A stretch of DNA of 64,000 bases, from contig JACEEZ010020019.1 of NCBI GenBank assembly GCA_016584305.1, positions 1-64,000 on the forward strand, read 5' to 3'. Shown here piece by piece: positions 33,561 through 45,399 of the stretch (the stretch's first letter is position 1; the number at the start of each line of letters is the position of its first letter). Under the pieces are notes generated by a model. It did not search any database and had not been told where the DNA came from. It saw nothing but the letters and a program-made list of their open reading frames with translations. A program made the translations under genes and the position numbers. Source of the DNA: Chionoecetes opilio (lineage: Eukaryota > Arthropoda > Malacostraca > Decapoda > Majidae).

Positions 33561-36259
33561 TAGGGTGTCCCAAGATCATAGAGGGAAAAAATGAAACATG
33601 TTTTTTTCACTTGCTCGTATTTTACTTCTGTTCACACATGCATAAGAAGAGTTCCTGTGAAATTAGATGAAATTCGGAGAATATTTAGGGGTCGCGACAA
33701 ACTGAACAATTTTCTAATAACCTTCAAAAACAAAGAAAAAACTCAAAACATCCCACATTTTTAGAAAGAAACTTATAAGGAAACCAAAGCAGACAGTTTT
33801 CATTGTTTCCATTCAGAAAGCCTTCTTTTGAAGGTCCTCCTTCTTTTCCCGCCCCACAAGTTTCCGATGGTGGTGGACTAACTGGAGGAGATACTGTGCG
33901 GCCGACTTCGTGGACCCCAGGTAGCGCTGGACTAGGGCGATGCCCCGCTCCGCGGCATCGTTGACCACTCGGAGGCCAAGTGCCCGTTTCCGAGTGTCCT
34001 TGAATCTGTCGTCCTCCTCCCACAATGCCGGGTCCTTTGCCAGGAAGCCCTCGTCCGCGTCGAGTTTATGAAAGAAGGAACGTGTCTTCGAAGTGACGAA
34101 GGACGAGAGGGAGGAAGACATTGTCATCTTTTTTCCCTCCAATCGCTTGAGTTCCTTCTTCGAGGTGGGCTTGTCCAATGCCTTGACCATCTGCTTCTTC
34201 TCCTCCACATCAATCCTTGAGTCGAAGAAGGCCAGTCCCGCTTTTTCCTCGGAAACGTACCACAGGTGGCGTCGCAGGGCTTGTTCTGCTGCCTTGGCAA
34301 CGGTTTGGTCAGGGTATGTCTTGAGGATCTCGAGGAAGAGCACATCGTTCAACGGAGCTTTCACAGAGATCGGTGCCTCATGCCATTGCTTGCAGTACAC
34401 CAGAGCAACGAAGAGGGCCACTCGTTCCACTCCGGCCTTCTCTCGACCAGTCAGCGACAGCTGGGATTTCAGCATCTGAAGCTTGAGGCAGTAGATGGCC
34501 TTGGCCATCCACTGGGCTTGATGGAGAGCTCCAGGACGGCGGAATGGTTTGGCTGGACCTTCTTCACCACCGAGGAACAGGTAGGAGAGATGGAGAAGTT
34601 CTTCATAGTCCTCCCTGGGATGGTTCTTCGACATCAGAGCCTCCTTCAGGAAGGCCAATGCGTCGTCCTTCAGCTTGCTGGCAGTGTCATTGGTGGCGAA
34701 GAACTCTACGAGGTTCTCCGATGTTTCCACCGTCTCTCTGCGAGGAATCCACGAAGGACCATCGATCACGGAGTCGTTTGAAGATTCCAATGTCAGGACC
34801 AGAGGAAGAGCCGAGGCTGGCTTCGAAGACATCCTTGAGGATCACCTCGTGGACATGATGGCGGCAGGCCAACCAAAGCAAGCTTCGTCCGAGTTCTTGC
34901 TCAATCCGAATGCAAGCACCTTGCACCATGCCAGTGTTCGAAGCCGTGGTGTCGAAACAGAAGGCGATGATCTTGTCCCTGACGCCCGCTTCGTCCACCT
35001 CCTTCAAGACCACTGCAGCCACGTTTCTGCCAGTCGAATCCGAGCTTGCCGGGACCCCAAGAAGGAACTCGGCGTCATCTTCCCCTGTGAGGAGGACGGC
35101 GATGCGGTCCTCCGTATCGCCAGAGAGGGACGGAGGAGTTTTCCGCTCCCAATGCAGGACCAACCTCTTCAGGTATCTCCTGGTTCCGCAGTTCCACGAT
35201 CTTCTCGGCGGCTTGCTCTCTCCCCGCAATTCGTGCTTGATGGACCGTGCTCTTCGAGACCGCCATACTCCCAATGTCCATTCCAAAGAACTTGAGCGGT
35301 AGCTGCGAACGTTGACGTTGCTTGCCGCACCGACAACTTCTCTCTATCCCAAATTGAAATGAGGTTAAGATCCTTCACGGAGATCGATGGCGACTGTTTG
35401 AGTTTTTTCCTCTGGCTTCGGGATCCACGAGCCGGTGATGACGTCGTCGACACAGGACTGCTGCTGCTGCTACTGCTTTGGCTTGGGATTTCCGCCCTTT
35501 CAGTCAGCCTGGCAATGTCGCTGTCTTCACGTTCCCGGAGCCGCTTGAGTCAAGTTCCGCGCTCGACCTGCTTCTCCACCTTCTTCGCTGTCACGAGGTC
35601 AATTCCAGCCATGGATGATTCCCCTCTGTCTTCTCTCTGACTCCGTAGGAACTCCTTGTCCTCGTCCTTCACGTCTGCCCGTTGGAGAGGAGGAGTGTGC
35701 GAGGTCGAAGATTTCTTGGAGGTCTCCTTTGAAAATCTCCTCATCCATACGATGTTTCGGCCTGTCTTTGTTCTTGTTCTTCTTGAGGTCATTGTACGCC
35801 TTTACCAGCTTTGACAGCTTCGTGCCGGCGTGTATTACTGTAGTTGTCGGAATCCCGGGCGCGCGACCAGAAGGGGAGAACCTCTCTCCACCACCGCCTT
35901 CCTGCTCCCCGCGTCGCCGTCTTCCCCATCTCCGGTGGTGGTGTAGTAGCGGAAGGAGGACCTGCTCCTTCGATGGTAGCCGGGCTCCGGTGATTTCATC
36001 GATTGGAGCCTTGTCGATCAGCCAAAGATTACTAGCGGCTCTTGTTGCCATGTTGATAACCTGAGGGAGAAAAAAAGTGGAAATTTAGAAAAATCCTGAA
36101 ATTCGAGTCACGTCACCTAAATAATGTTCACTTTGTCGGGACCCCTAAATATTACTCAATTCGCCCAAAATTTCAACGCAATACTGTTTTACTATGAGAG
36201 AACCGGAATAACACACGAGCGTGCAACATTTCAAATCTTATGCATTTTGGGACACCCTA
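33561..36259 (-). mobile_element. hAT-like DNA transposon B
   Basis: 2.7 kb with ends TAGGGTGTCCCAAGATCATA and, inverted, TAGGGTGTCCCAAAATGCAT, in (TA)n on both sides. Subterminal ATTTAGGGGTCGCGAC is mirrored by GTCGGGACCCCTAAAT near 36135-36150. Same design as element A but clearly diverged. Confidence 0.8.
33813..36051 (-). pseudogene. hAT-like transposase B, frameshifted
   Basis: Met near 36051 (MATRAASNLWLIDKAP), basic/acidic linker, then 34687-35286 with HWERK, CFDTTASNTG (about 34955), LACRHHVHEV (about 34850) and GPDIGIFKRLRDRW. A long C-terminal frame 33813-34832 (339 codons, about 310 real) holds GALHQAQWMAKAIY, QALRRHLWYVSEEKAG and NDAAERGIALVQ. At least three frame changes. The motif equivalent to HWDGK in element A reads HWERK, so the first acidic position is changed or displaced. 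Confidence 0.65.
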
Positions 36260-36450
<191 letters not shown>

Positions 36451-36479
36451 TAAAAATGCTTATTTAGTCCGGTGCGAGG

Positions 36480-36867
36480 TGTACCTACCGTATTTTACAG
36501 CTTAGAATACTCACTTTTTGCCCCCAAAAATATCCTGAAAATGCCTCAAGCCCCTGTCCACCCAACAGTGAATGGGTACCGGGTGTTAGCCTAGGGTTTG
36601 TGACCCGCCTCCCGGGATGGTGGCTTCGGCTAACACTATGTAGAGGAGAGGAGAGGAGGGGGAAGAGGAGAGGAGGAGAGGAGCTTGAGATTGAGCTTGA
36701 GTTGGGAGTCACCCAGCGGATGCTGTCGGTGAAGTCTTTAGTCCGGTGTTCTCCCACACACGTATTCTGTTTCAACTAGCAATAATCGTCCTACGAACGA
36801 TACTTGATCTTGATCTTGATATTATAGGTGGCCTATTCTTCATAGGCCAGGCCTTTGAACCGTTGTT
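36480..36867 (-). repeat. Short dispersed repeat with CATTCACTGTTGGGTGG core
   Basis: The minus strand contains GGTACCCATTCACTGTTGGG, a CT-rich microsatellite and an ATCAAG tail shared with 10741-10928. SINE-like, unnamed. Confidence 0.45.
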
Positions 36868-37581
36868 GCATAAAATAAATAACACCTCGAAATAAGTAGA
36901 ACCTGACCTAGCTCACACACCCACCGATCCTTACTTATTTACCACAAAATACTCCTTTGTAAGTGATTAACAAGGACGTGTGTGGTACTGTGGTTGCTGG
37001 AGGTACTGGAGGAGAGAGGAGAGAAGAGAGGAAGTAATTGGAGGTAGGTACCATAGAGAAGGGAGGAAAACATTAGTGTAGTGATTAGTTAGTAAGAACA
37101 AGGCATTGAGTGATCTAGCTCTGTACACGTCTTATGTCTATGTTAGTGTGCTTTTATGTATGATAAGGCAGGTGAAGGGATTATCTTGTTAAAAACTTCC
37201 ATCTCTGTCTCTCGATTCGTCTTCTTCTTGTGACCTTTGACGCTTAGTATCACTGCATAGGTTCTCTTCAAACTTCGTTAACAGATTTGCCAACTCTTCC
37301 CTTGTCTATTTCCCCTGGGATACTAAAACATTTTCATTTGTTTTGGTCTGAGTGAGTGAGGGCGTCAGCTGATGGTTGTGTGACAGTGTTATACGGCAAT
37401 TACACTGTCACAATGCCTTCCTCTCTTCTCTCCTGTCTCCTCCAGTACCTCCAGAAACCATAGTACCACACACGTCATGGTTAATCACTTATAAAGGAGT
37501 ATTATGTGGTAAATAAGTAAGGAACGGCGGGGGTGTAAGGTAAAGTGCTACTTATTTCGAGGTGTTACCTATCTTATGCGA
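36868..37581. repeat. Foldback element with about 170-bp arms
   Basis: Arms 36868-37045 and 37410-37581 mirror each other (AACACCTCGAAATAAGTA / TACTTATTTCGAGGTGTTAC; GTGTGTGGTACTGTGG / CATAGTACCACACACG). No coding capacity. Confidence 0.8.
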
Positions 37582-37924
37582 CACCAGCTGCTCCTGTAGA
37601 GAAAAACACAAACACACACACACACTAGGGCTGGGCAGGAACCGTTAATTTTGGCGAACTTTCATGGGATTCAAATACGAGACGGAGTACATTCTTGTAA
37701 ATAAGCGTATATAGAGTGTTTTTCCTCTACTTTAACATGAACATATAAAAAATGCTCTATCTTGTCTCATTTTCGTATGATCAATGCTCAGTTTGGGTAA
37801 CCAATACATCCTATAAACCAATACTCTCCTGACATAACTTGGGGGCTATGCCCACCCATACCTCCCTGCTAGTTAACTAACCTAACATGGGCATTGATTA
37901 CGTAACCTAACGGTATTATTTTAC

Positions 37925-38130
37925 ATTAGGACCGAAATTCCCTACACAATTGGGAGTGTGGTTCTGTTTACCTTATTTAATTCTAGGAAACATTTTCTCT
38001 ATGAGTTTCCGTCGCAAATCATTACTTTCGAAGATAATGACATGTTCATAGGGAGGCGAGAGCCAAGTGTTTACGTGCGCCTGACTTTTCTTCCTCTTGT
38101 GACCTGCATCGCCTCTGTTCTTCCCTTGCC
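37925..38130 (+). repeat. Dispersed inverted repeat family, copy 3
   Basis: Forward copy with ACACAATTGGGAGTGTGG and GACCTGCATCGCC, pairing with the inverted copy at 39790-39910. Together they form an inverted-repeat element interrupted by the LINE at 38212-39712. Confidence 0.75.
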
Positions 38131-38211
38131 GCGGACACTTTTTTAATGCAGATTTGACATTAGTTTGGAGGTTAAAGCGTGTGTTAGGTTAGGTTTGTTG
38201 TTCTGGTCTGA

Positions 38212-39579
38212 AAGTTTGCTCACATCCAACCTGTTCCTGAGAAGGGTGACCATTCTAATCCTTCAAACTACCGTCCTATAACTTTGACTTCCTGCCTTTC
38301 TAAAGTTTTTGAATCTATACTTAATAAGAAGATTCTTAAGCATCTATCTTCTCACAATCTTCTATCTGATCGTCAGTACGGTTTCCGTAAAGGGCGATCT
38401 ACTGGCGATCTTCTAGCTTTCCTAACTGAATCTTGGTCATCCTCCTTTAGGGGTTTCGGTGAAACTTTTGCTGTTGCCCTTGACATATCAAAAGCTTTTG
38501 ATAGAGTCTGGCACAAATCTTTAATTTCCAAACTACCCTCATTCGGTTTCTATCCTTCTCTCTGTACCTTCATTTTAAGTTTCCTTTCAAACCGTTCTAT
38601 TGCAGCTACTGTAGACGGACATTGTTCTTCTCCTAAATCTATCAATAGTGGTGTTCCCCAGGGTTCTGTCCTATCACCCACTCTCTTTCTATTATTCATT
38701 AATGATCTTCTAAGTCTAACTCAAAGCCCTATCCACTCCTACGCTGATGATTCTACCCTGCATTTTTTAACGTCATTTATTAGACGTCCAACTCAACATG
38801 AACTAAGTGATTCACGGAGAGATGCCACCGAGCGCCTAACTTCTGATCTTTCTATTATTTCTGATTGGGGCAAAGCAAACCTTGTTTTGTTCAATGCCTC
38901 AAAAACCCAATTTCTTCACCTATCTACTCGACAAAACCAACCAGATAACTATCCCCTCTTCTTCAATGACACTCAACTGTCTCCTTCTTCTACAATGAAC
39001 ATTCTAGGACTATCCTTTACTAAAAATCTGAACTGGAAATCTCACATCTCATCTCTTGCTAAAACAGCTTCTAAGAAGTTAGGTGTGCTGTGGCGTCTGC
39101 GTCCTTTTTTTTCTCCCTCCCAATTGCTTGCTCTCTACAGGGGCCTTATCCGCCCATGTATGGAGTATGTCTCACATGTTTGGGGAGGATCCACTCATAC
39201 AGCTCTCCTAAACAGGGTTGAGTCAAAAGCTTTTCGTCTCATCAACTCCTCTCCTCTGACTGACTGTCTTCAATCTTTAAATCACCGCCGCAATGTTGCT
39301 TCTCTTGCTCTCTTCTACCATTATTTTCATGCTCACTGCTCTTCTGAACTTGCTAACTGCATGCCTCCCCCACTCCCGCGGCCTCGCTGCACAAGACTTT
39401 CTACTCATTCCCATCCCTATTCTGTCCATCTTCCTAATGCAAGAGTTAATCAGTATCTTTACTCTTTCATCCCTTTCACTGGTAAACTCTGGAACTCTCT
39501 TCCTGTTTCTATTTTTCCACTTTCCTATGACTTAAATCTTTTCAAAAGAAGAGTAACAAGACACCTCCCGAACTAAATT
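38212..39579 (+). CDS. LINE reverse transcriptase, C-terminal part (open frame)
   Basis: An uninterrupted frame of about 455 codons open from its truncation point; there is no credible start codon. Motifs: SNYRPITLTSCLSKVFES, YGFRKGRSTGDLL, ALDISKAFDRVWHKSL, SGVPQGSVLSPTLF and the catalytic HSYADDSTLH. The thumb follows (MNILGLSF, LYRGLIRPCMEYVSHVWGGS), then the C-terminus KLWNSLPVSIFP ... FKRRVTRHLPN. Jockey-like by motif style. The open frame suggests a recent insertion, but the endonuclease half is missing, so it is not autonomous. Confidence 0.85.
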
Positions 39580-39712
39580 GGCCTACCCCTTTGTTTTTAT
39601 TTTATTCTCTTACTGTCTTCTTTATAGGGACTGGCAACTAAGCGGGCTTTGTGTTACCCATTTTTGTTGTGCCCTTGGCCAGTTCCCTGTGATGTAAAAA
39701 AAAAAAAAAAAA
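38212..39712 (+). mobile_element. 5'-truncated LINE with A-tail
   Basis: Retains the RT half of ORF2, a 116-bp 3' UTR and a 17-base A-run (39696-39712), the usual product of aborted reverse transcription. A scrap of the same family is at 50970-51207. Confidence 0.9.
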
Positions 39713-39789
39713 GGTTAGTGAGTCAAAAGGTGGGGTTAGGTTAGTTTAATTTTCATATCTCCTATACACTCGGATCTCCTTCCTATTAA

Positions 39790-39910
39790 AAACATCTTAT
39801 ATCTCCGAAAGAAGTGCTTTGTGACGGAAGCTCATAGAGAGAATGTTTCCTAGAATCCAATAAGGTAAACAGAAACCATACTCCCAATTGTGTAGGGAAT
39901 TCTGGCCCTA
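39790..39910 (-). repeat. Dispersed inverted repeat family, copy 4
   Basis: Reverse complement of part of 37925-38130 (CCATACTCCCAATTGTGTAG). Confidence 0.75.
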
Positions 39911-39912
39911 GT

Positions 39913-40405
39913 GTAAAGTATTACTAAATTAAGTAACAATGCTTAAAAATTATAAAAAAAACTAACATAAACCTAGAAAAAGAAGAAAGACTAGGAACTC
40001 AAAGACTGGAACCCAAACGTGTGCGTGTTGGTAATTTTTTCCGCCTAACCAGAGAATGTGAAGAACAGCTCGCATAATGTTTGATAGTGTCCATGGGCAT
40101 GGTATGACATGTTGTTTAAGTTTTTGGAGGTTTGTCAAATTTTTAAGAAATATTTTTTTTTTTTATATATATATGACCAATTTACCCCAGAGTTAGGTCC
40201 GATTTACCCCATTTAGTGTAACAATGCGGTCCGCACTTCGCAGTGTATTACTAACAGAGCTATAATGGAAATTTGTTCAAACTTTAATGACATATAGGTA
40301 GTGACCCTCCTATGATTGTATTAACTTTTGTTTGTTTATTTCAATAGATATGGAAGCTAGATCAAAGTTTGTCAAAACCAGGACCAAATTACCCCGGTCG
40401 GCACT
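39913..40405. other. AT-rich DNA, nothing recognised
   Basis: Contains a short (TA) run at 40163-40173 and GACCAATTTACCCC-like words but no family I recognise. Confidence 0.4.
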
Positions 40406-40407
40406 AC

Positions 40408-41099
40408 AGGGAAGTCCCGTTATACGAGCATTCGGTATACGAGAAATCAATGATACGAACTGAGTAAATTAGGGTCTATTTTCAATATACGAGATCAAAA
40501 ATCCAATGTTACGACATTCAAACATTGTGTTTGTTATGTTTGGTATAGTTTTGTAGCGGTCCCAAGGTTGGGGCTGCACGCCTGGCTAATTACCCCTAAA
40601 GGTCAGGCCGCACACCTGGCTAATTACCCTTCAGGTCACACCTTGATTGGGGTGACCTGACTGGGTTCAGCGAAAATCCCCCTTTGTCCAGCCAGGGAGT
40701 CTTGTATTCAGTCAGTTACCTACCTACCACGACAGTGAGAGGAACACAGGGAGAGGAGGAGTGGTGTTCCTCTCACTGTAGTGGTTGGTAGGTAACTGAC
40801 TGAATACAGGACTCCCGGGCTGGACAAAGGGGGATTTTGGTTGACCCCAGTCAGGTCACCCCAAGCAAGGCATGACCTGAAGGGTAATTAGTCAGGTGTG
40901 CAGCCTGACCTTTAGGGGTAATTAGCCAGGTGTGCGACCCCAACCTTGGGACCACTAAAGTATATTTTAGCTTGAAAAACATGTCTTTGATTGGGCCCTG
41001 GAACCAAACCTATATTTTACCATTAGTTATGTATTTCGCTATACGAAATTTCGCTTTACGAGTATGCCAGGTGGAACCTAACTGCTCGTATCTTCCCTG
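40408..41099. mobile_element. Tigger-type MITE, CAGGGAAGTCCCG family, palindromic form
   Basis: Ends CAGGGAAGTCCCGTTATACG and, inverted, CAGGGAAGATACGAGCAG, with TA at 40406-40407 and 41100-41101. The centre (40550-40975) is a palindrome of the GGTCCCAAGGTTGGGG unit and its mirror. Related copies: 46720-47705, 55710-56602 and 56648-58150. No transposase. Confidence 0.85.
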
Positions 41100-41100
41100 T

Positions 41101-41132
41101 ATATATATATAGATAGATATATAGATATATAT

Positions 41133-41196
<64 letters not shown>
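41101..41196. repeat. (TA)n microsatellite between two Tigger-type elements
   Basis: Fills the complete gap between the element ending at 41099 and the one starting at 41197. Confidence 0.95.
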
Positions 41197-41202
<6 letters not shown>

Positions 41203-41880
41203 AACCTCGATTTCCCGGACTAATAGGGGGGAGCACTGGTCCGGGAACCGCAAATGTCCGGGAATCGCAAGTAAAAAAAAAAAAAAAAAAGTCTGATGCC
41301 ATTACCCACCCCCGGACGTTTATCCTACTCTAGTATTTACTGTCCGGCAACCGACAATATCAACTACCCCGCCGCGGACTTTTAAGTCCGCTGAGCATGC
41401 AGCCACCTGGCGGGAGGCAGCAGAAAGTGTTCAATAGTCTCAAGAGACGTTCCTGCACCAGGGGCAGTGGGGGTCAGGGGACTAACGGAGGCTGTGCAGG
41501 TGAACCGTGAGTGTCGTGTGCCCAAATGTAAACAATACGACCGCTGAGCATGCTGCCACCTGGCGGGAGGCAGCAGAAAGTGTTCAATAGTCTCAGAAAT
41601 GTTCTTGCACCAGGGGCAGTGGGAGTCAGTTGACTGACGGAGGCTGTGCAGGTGAACCGTGAATGTTGTGTGCCCAAATGTAAACAATACGACCGCTGAG
41701 CATGCTGCCACCTGGCGGGAGGCGCGGACACTGACCAGGGGTGACAGGAGACGCTCGGACCGCCGGTTAACTTGGTCAATTTACGAACAGGACCAGGCAT
41801 TTCAACGTTAAAAAAAAAAAAAAAAAAAAAAATTTGTTTGGATTTTGTCCGGCAAATCCGATATCCGGGAAATTGAGGTT

Positions 41881-41893
<13 letters not shown>
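41197..41893. mobile_element. Tigger-type element with 153-bp repeats (2-unit form)
   Basis: Same family as 26485-27710 in opposite orientation, from CACACAAACCTCGATTTCCC to AATTGAGGTTTGTGTG. Only two full 153-bp units are present, with unit boundaries near 41390, 41548 and 41697. Confidence 0.85.
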
Positions 41894-41968
<75 letters not shown>

Positions 41969-41985
41969 TATATATAAATTATTAT
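41894..41985. repeat. (TG)n/(TA)n microsatellite
   Basis: A TG run extends the end of the preceding element and passes into TA units. Confidence 0.95.
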
Positions 41986-42080
41986 ATTATAATTTAGTCT
42001 TTGCGGTACGCCACTGCCTATGAGTCATATTATTAATACAAATACAAGCTTCTTTTACCTGAGAAAAGTATCCAAGTTAT

Positions 42081-42573
42081 AGCGCATTTTCGTGACATTC
42101 ACCGCCCTGGTTCAGTCCAGTCCGGACCGGGTAAGGGTGGACTGATGGTCGCGAAAATACATCGAGACTGGCCCCGTCCCATTCGTCGTTCCTATTGGCT
42201 GGGGGATCGAGTGGGCGGTACTGAACTGAACTGTGGAGGCGGCAGGCGTCCATCTTGTCAATATCCTTTTTGTCGTCCGCCTTTTAACCTGTGCTGAAGA
42301 CTTTACAACTACCACGCCTGTGATACTTTAGTCTTATGGTCGGCCATCATGGTGTTTCATGTCTTATCAGCAGCACGAGAAGCTCCTGGTCGCCTTCCCC
42401 GCTGACTGTAGTGCGCATGCGCCAGTTCTCCCCACACTGGTCCAACCTGGTCCTGCTATCTGGCATAGCCCGACCCAGTCCGTTCCAGCCCGGTCTAAAC
42501 TGCCTCGCAAAAACAGTGGCCGCCCGGGACTAGCCCAGTCCAGACCGGGCCAGAGCGGCCGCGAAAATGCGCT
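42081..42573. mobile_element. MITE with AGCGCATTTTCG ends
   Basis: 493 bp; AGCGCATTTTCG is mirrored by CGAAAATGCGCT, and subterminal CAGTCCAGTCCGGACCGGG-like sequence is mirrored at 42520-42560. The GC-rich interior gives overlapping frames on both strands without motifs. Superfamily not assigned. Confidence 0.7.
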
Positions 42574-42582
42574 ATTACACAA

Positions 42583-43170
42583 CACCTGTGCCGTTCACGT
42601 TGTCCACATCTCGTCTCTACAGCCGGCCACTCACACACCGGCGCGGCCTGTCCGGCCGACGAAAAGGGGCGTGGCTAGAGGCGGCCGGTGTGTGTGTGGG
42701 GGTGTTTTTCATCCGGCGGGGCCTGTCGCAGCGGCCGGATGAAAATCAGTCGACGCTTGAAAATTTCGTCCGGCGCGGCCTGCCGCCTGCGTGTGTGTGG
42801 GTGCCTTCCGGCGCGGCCCGCCCCTCGCTTGGCCAGATAATGACTAATTGTACCAGTTATAATTGTATTTATGATAATATAGGTATTATATATGACGTAT
42901 TATATATAGTATGACGTATTATATATAAGTATTATATATGGCTGTACATGCAGCCATCACCAACAAGTCATTTTCGGACAGCGGATTCATGCTGTCACCA
43001 CGGTGGTCCGACGTGTACTGTATATTTTCATGAGGCGGCCGGTGTGTGTGTGGGTCTCGTCCGGCGAACGATGCCTCGCCACTTTTTGTAGGCCGGACAG
43101 GCCGCGCCGGTGTGTGTGTGGCCGGCTGTACCAGTTGTCCACATTTCGTCTCTACCAGTTGTCCACATTT
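42583..43170. repeat. Inverted repeat element with GGCGCGGCCTGTCCGGCC arms
   Basis: TTGTCCACATCTCGTCTCTA and CGGCGCGGCCTGTCCGGCC at 42598-42660 are mirrored at 43085-43160. Several CGGCCGG/GTGTGTGTG blocks lie between. Non-coding. Confidence 0.6.
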
Positions 43171-43199
43171 CAAGGCATGGCATGGGGGGGGGGGGGCAT

Positions 43200-43500
43200 G
43201 CGGCCATGCCCCCCCCCCCCCTTTTGCAAAGAATAAATAATAATAAATAAATATATTCATCGAACGAAAAACATTTTTTAAACAATTTTTTTTTATCCTT
43301 GCCAGTATATAACTTATTTATATTAAAGTATTCGTCCAGACTCATTTTTTCTTTGCATAAGTATGTTGAATGTTCATTCAAAATACCTACCTAATCCACA
43401 CAAAAAAATTCATTTCTTCGCCTTATTTCTGTGAAAACACGACTTTTGTATAACCGTTTTGTTTTGTTTGGCCCCCCACTTTTCAAATTTCTGGGTACGC
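43200..43500. repeat. Dispersed repeat (ATGTTGAATGTTCATTCAAA family)
   Basis: The block 43320-43455 matches the complement of 55425-55560; its TCGTCCAGAC end also recurs at 52450. It ends with GGGTACGCCACTG, a terminus style seen in several DNA transposon groups. Confidence 0.6.
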
Positions 43501-43527
43501 CACTGATAGCTACCGTCAAGTCATGTA

Positions 43528-44197
43528 CTACCGTAGATAACAGTAAAGTCGCCACCTACAGTGAAGTCGCCAGACGCCAAATATTACGAATTATAGCATC
43601 ACTACTGATTTTTATGTGCCACTGAAGATGTTACACAGTAGTTTATATCATGGCTGTATAATCTACCCTATTTCAGCGTTGTTTTATGCTTTGTATCTGC
43701 AAGTATAACTGTTGCGCATTTTGCTTCTCACGTTTTTCTTCGCGCGATGACAGACAGTAAACAGTAGCTTTTCGGGCAACAGGACACAAGACTTGCCAGA
43801 TCTTTCAAACTTGAATAGAATTTATTTTCACGTTGGCAGAGGAATTTTTATATATCCAAGCATCTTCCGCAGCTAATATATATAGAGACTTGTTTTACTT
43901 TACCTCTAATTTCCCTGAATTCCCCAGAGTGGCGACTCAACTGTTGGGTTAAAATACTAGCTGGCGACTTTACTGTAGTAGGTATAGTGAGGTCGCCACT
44001 CGGTTTTATTTTTGTAATTTGTTCATTTATAGTGCTAATATGACACAGAATAAGACACAAAATGACACAGACTTTCCAGATAGACCCTTCTAACTTTCCT
44101 GAAATCATGGATATACAAATGTAAGTATTAACGCCACCACACGTCTGTAAATAACAAAGAAACGTAGAACTGGCGACTTCACTGTTATCTACGGTAG
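43528..44197. mobile_element. MITE, GTCGCCA family (long form)
   Basis: 670 bp with 27-bp terminal repeats (CTACCGTAGATAACAGTAAA ... / inverted with one mismatch), a TA on each side if the end is set at CCG, and an interior block shared with 10253-10491. It also includes the segment at 44065-44120 related to the 15.3-kb repeats. Confidence 0.8.
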
Positions 44198-44482
44198 ATT
44201 AGTGAGGAACCGTTAAGGCGGAACCGGTTCTCGCCCAGCCCTAACACACACACACACACACCAGCTGATGGTGTACACAGACGCGGTCGATGCTGGGAAG
44301 CTCCTAAACAATTGGACGTGCTGTGTGGCTGCAGGGACCACCAACGACGCAGAGGACTGCTGAAAGACCTTAAGTACTTATAGGTTAGAGCTATGTAGTT
44401 AGAAAGTCCCGTCTCCAAATGTTTTACCAAAAAAAGTGAAAAATACTGGAAGTGGAAAATTTCGTAAACAAGGATAATCAAA

Positions 44483-45387
44483 ATGGCGGAACAGCTGGGA
44501 CCAGCTGGGACCCCCTTTGATGGATTTAATACCACAGAAAAAGACATTAGGGCTGAAAACGAACCAGAGAAGAGTTGTAATGTTAGAAAATATTGTTCAT
44601 GAATTAATGGATAAACTTGAGAAGATGGAAAAGAAAGTGTACGTTTTGGAAAAAGATAATTCTATTTTGAAAAATAGAGTGGATGAATTAAACGGAAAGC
44701 AAGACGATGAAAAGGTAGTGAAACTGCACGCAGAAATGTATTCAGTACACAAGAAATGGAAAATGACACAAGAGGAAATTAAAGATGAAAGAAAGACATG
44801 GAAAATGGAAAAAGCAAAAGACCAAGAAAACTTATGTCAGATAATAGAAGATCAAGAAAATAAAAATAAAAATCTGACCAAAGAAGTAGTAAAAGTAATC
44901 AAACAAAAGGAACATTTAGTAAGAGATACGGTAGACAAAAAGAAATGTGTCATCATTTTTGGTTTGAAGGAAAAAGTGCTGCCCAAGAAAAACTTAAAAG
45001 AGAAGAGGAAGAAAAGAAAATGTCAAAATAAATATTTAAAGTAGTAGAAGAAAATACGGAGGTAGTAGAAGAAATAGAAGAGATACATACTAACATAGGT
45101 TAGGAAAATATGAAGAGGGAGGGGCCCGCCCCTTAAAAGTAAAGTTTAGGTCACAAAATACAGCACTAGAAATATTGTCTAAGGCATGGAAACTGGCAAA
45201 GACAGAAGAATATAAGAAAATATGGATAAGAAAAGATATGAATGAGGAAGAAAGAGCCAGATTGAATGTACTGTTTAAAGAAGCCAAAGAAAAAAACGAA
45301 TTGAGAACGGAAGAGGAAAAACAGAAATTCTATTGGAGAGTTTTAGACCAAAAACTGAAGAAGTGGTATCTAAAAGAGAAAGAGTAA
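44483..45387 (+). pseudogene. LINE ORF1 (coiled-coil protein), frameshifted
   Basis: Starts MAEQLGPAGTPFDGFNTTEK at 44483, shifts frame near 44520, then runs through a long Lys/Glu-rich coiled coil to 45044 (VMLENIVHELMDKLEKMEKK and onward). It resumes at 45115-45387 with LKVKFRSQNTALEILSKAWK and DMNEEERARLNVLFKEAKEK. ORF1 proteins bind element RNA as oligomers. No zinc knuckle seen. Confidence 0.7.
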
Positions 45388-45399
45388 GAGAAGACAGTC

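Larger units (their letters stand above)
37626..44243. mobile_element. Possible hAT-type terminal repeat pair bounding 6.6 kb
   Basis: TAGGGCTGGGCAGGAACCG at the left and, inverted, TAGGGCTGGGCGAGAACCGG at the right, each immediately outside (CA)n so an 8-bp CA duplication is possible. The interior is a stack of other elements with no transposase of its own. It could instead be two independent insertions. Confidence 0.45.

Noticed and set aside
34266..35295. 171-206 aa plus-strand frames
   Set aside because: Antisense shadow of hAT-like transposase B.
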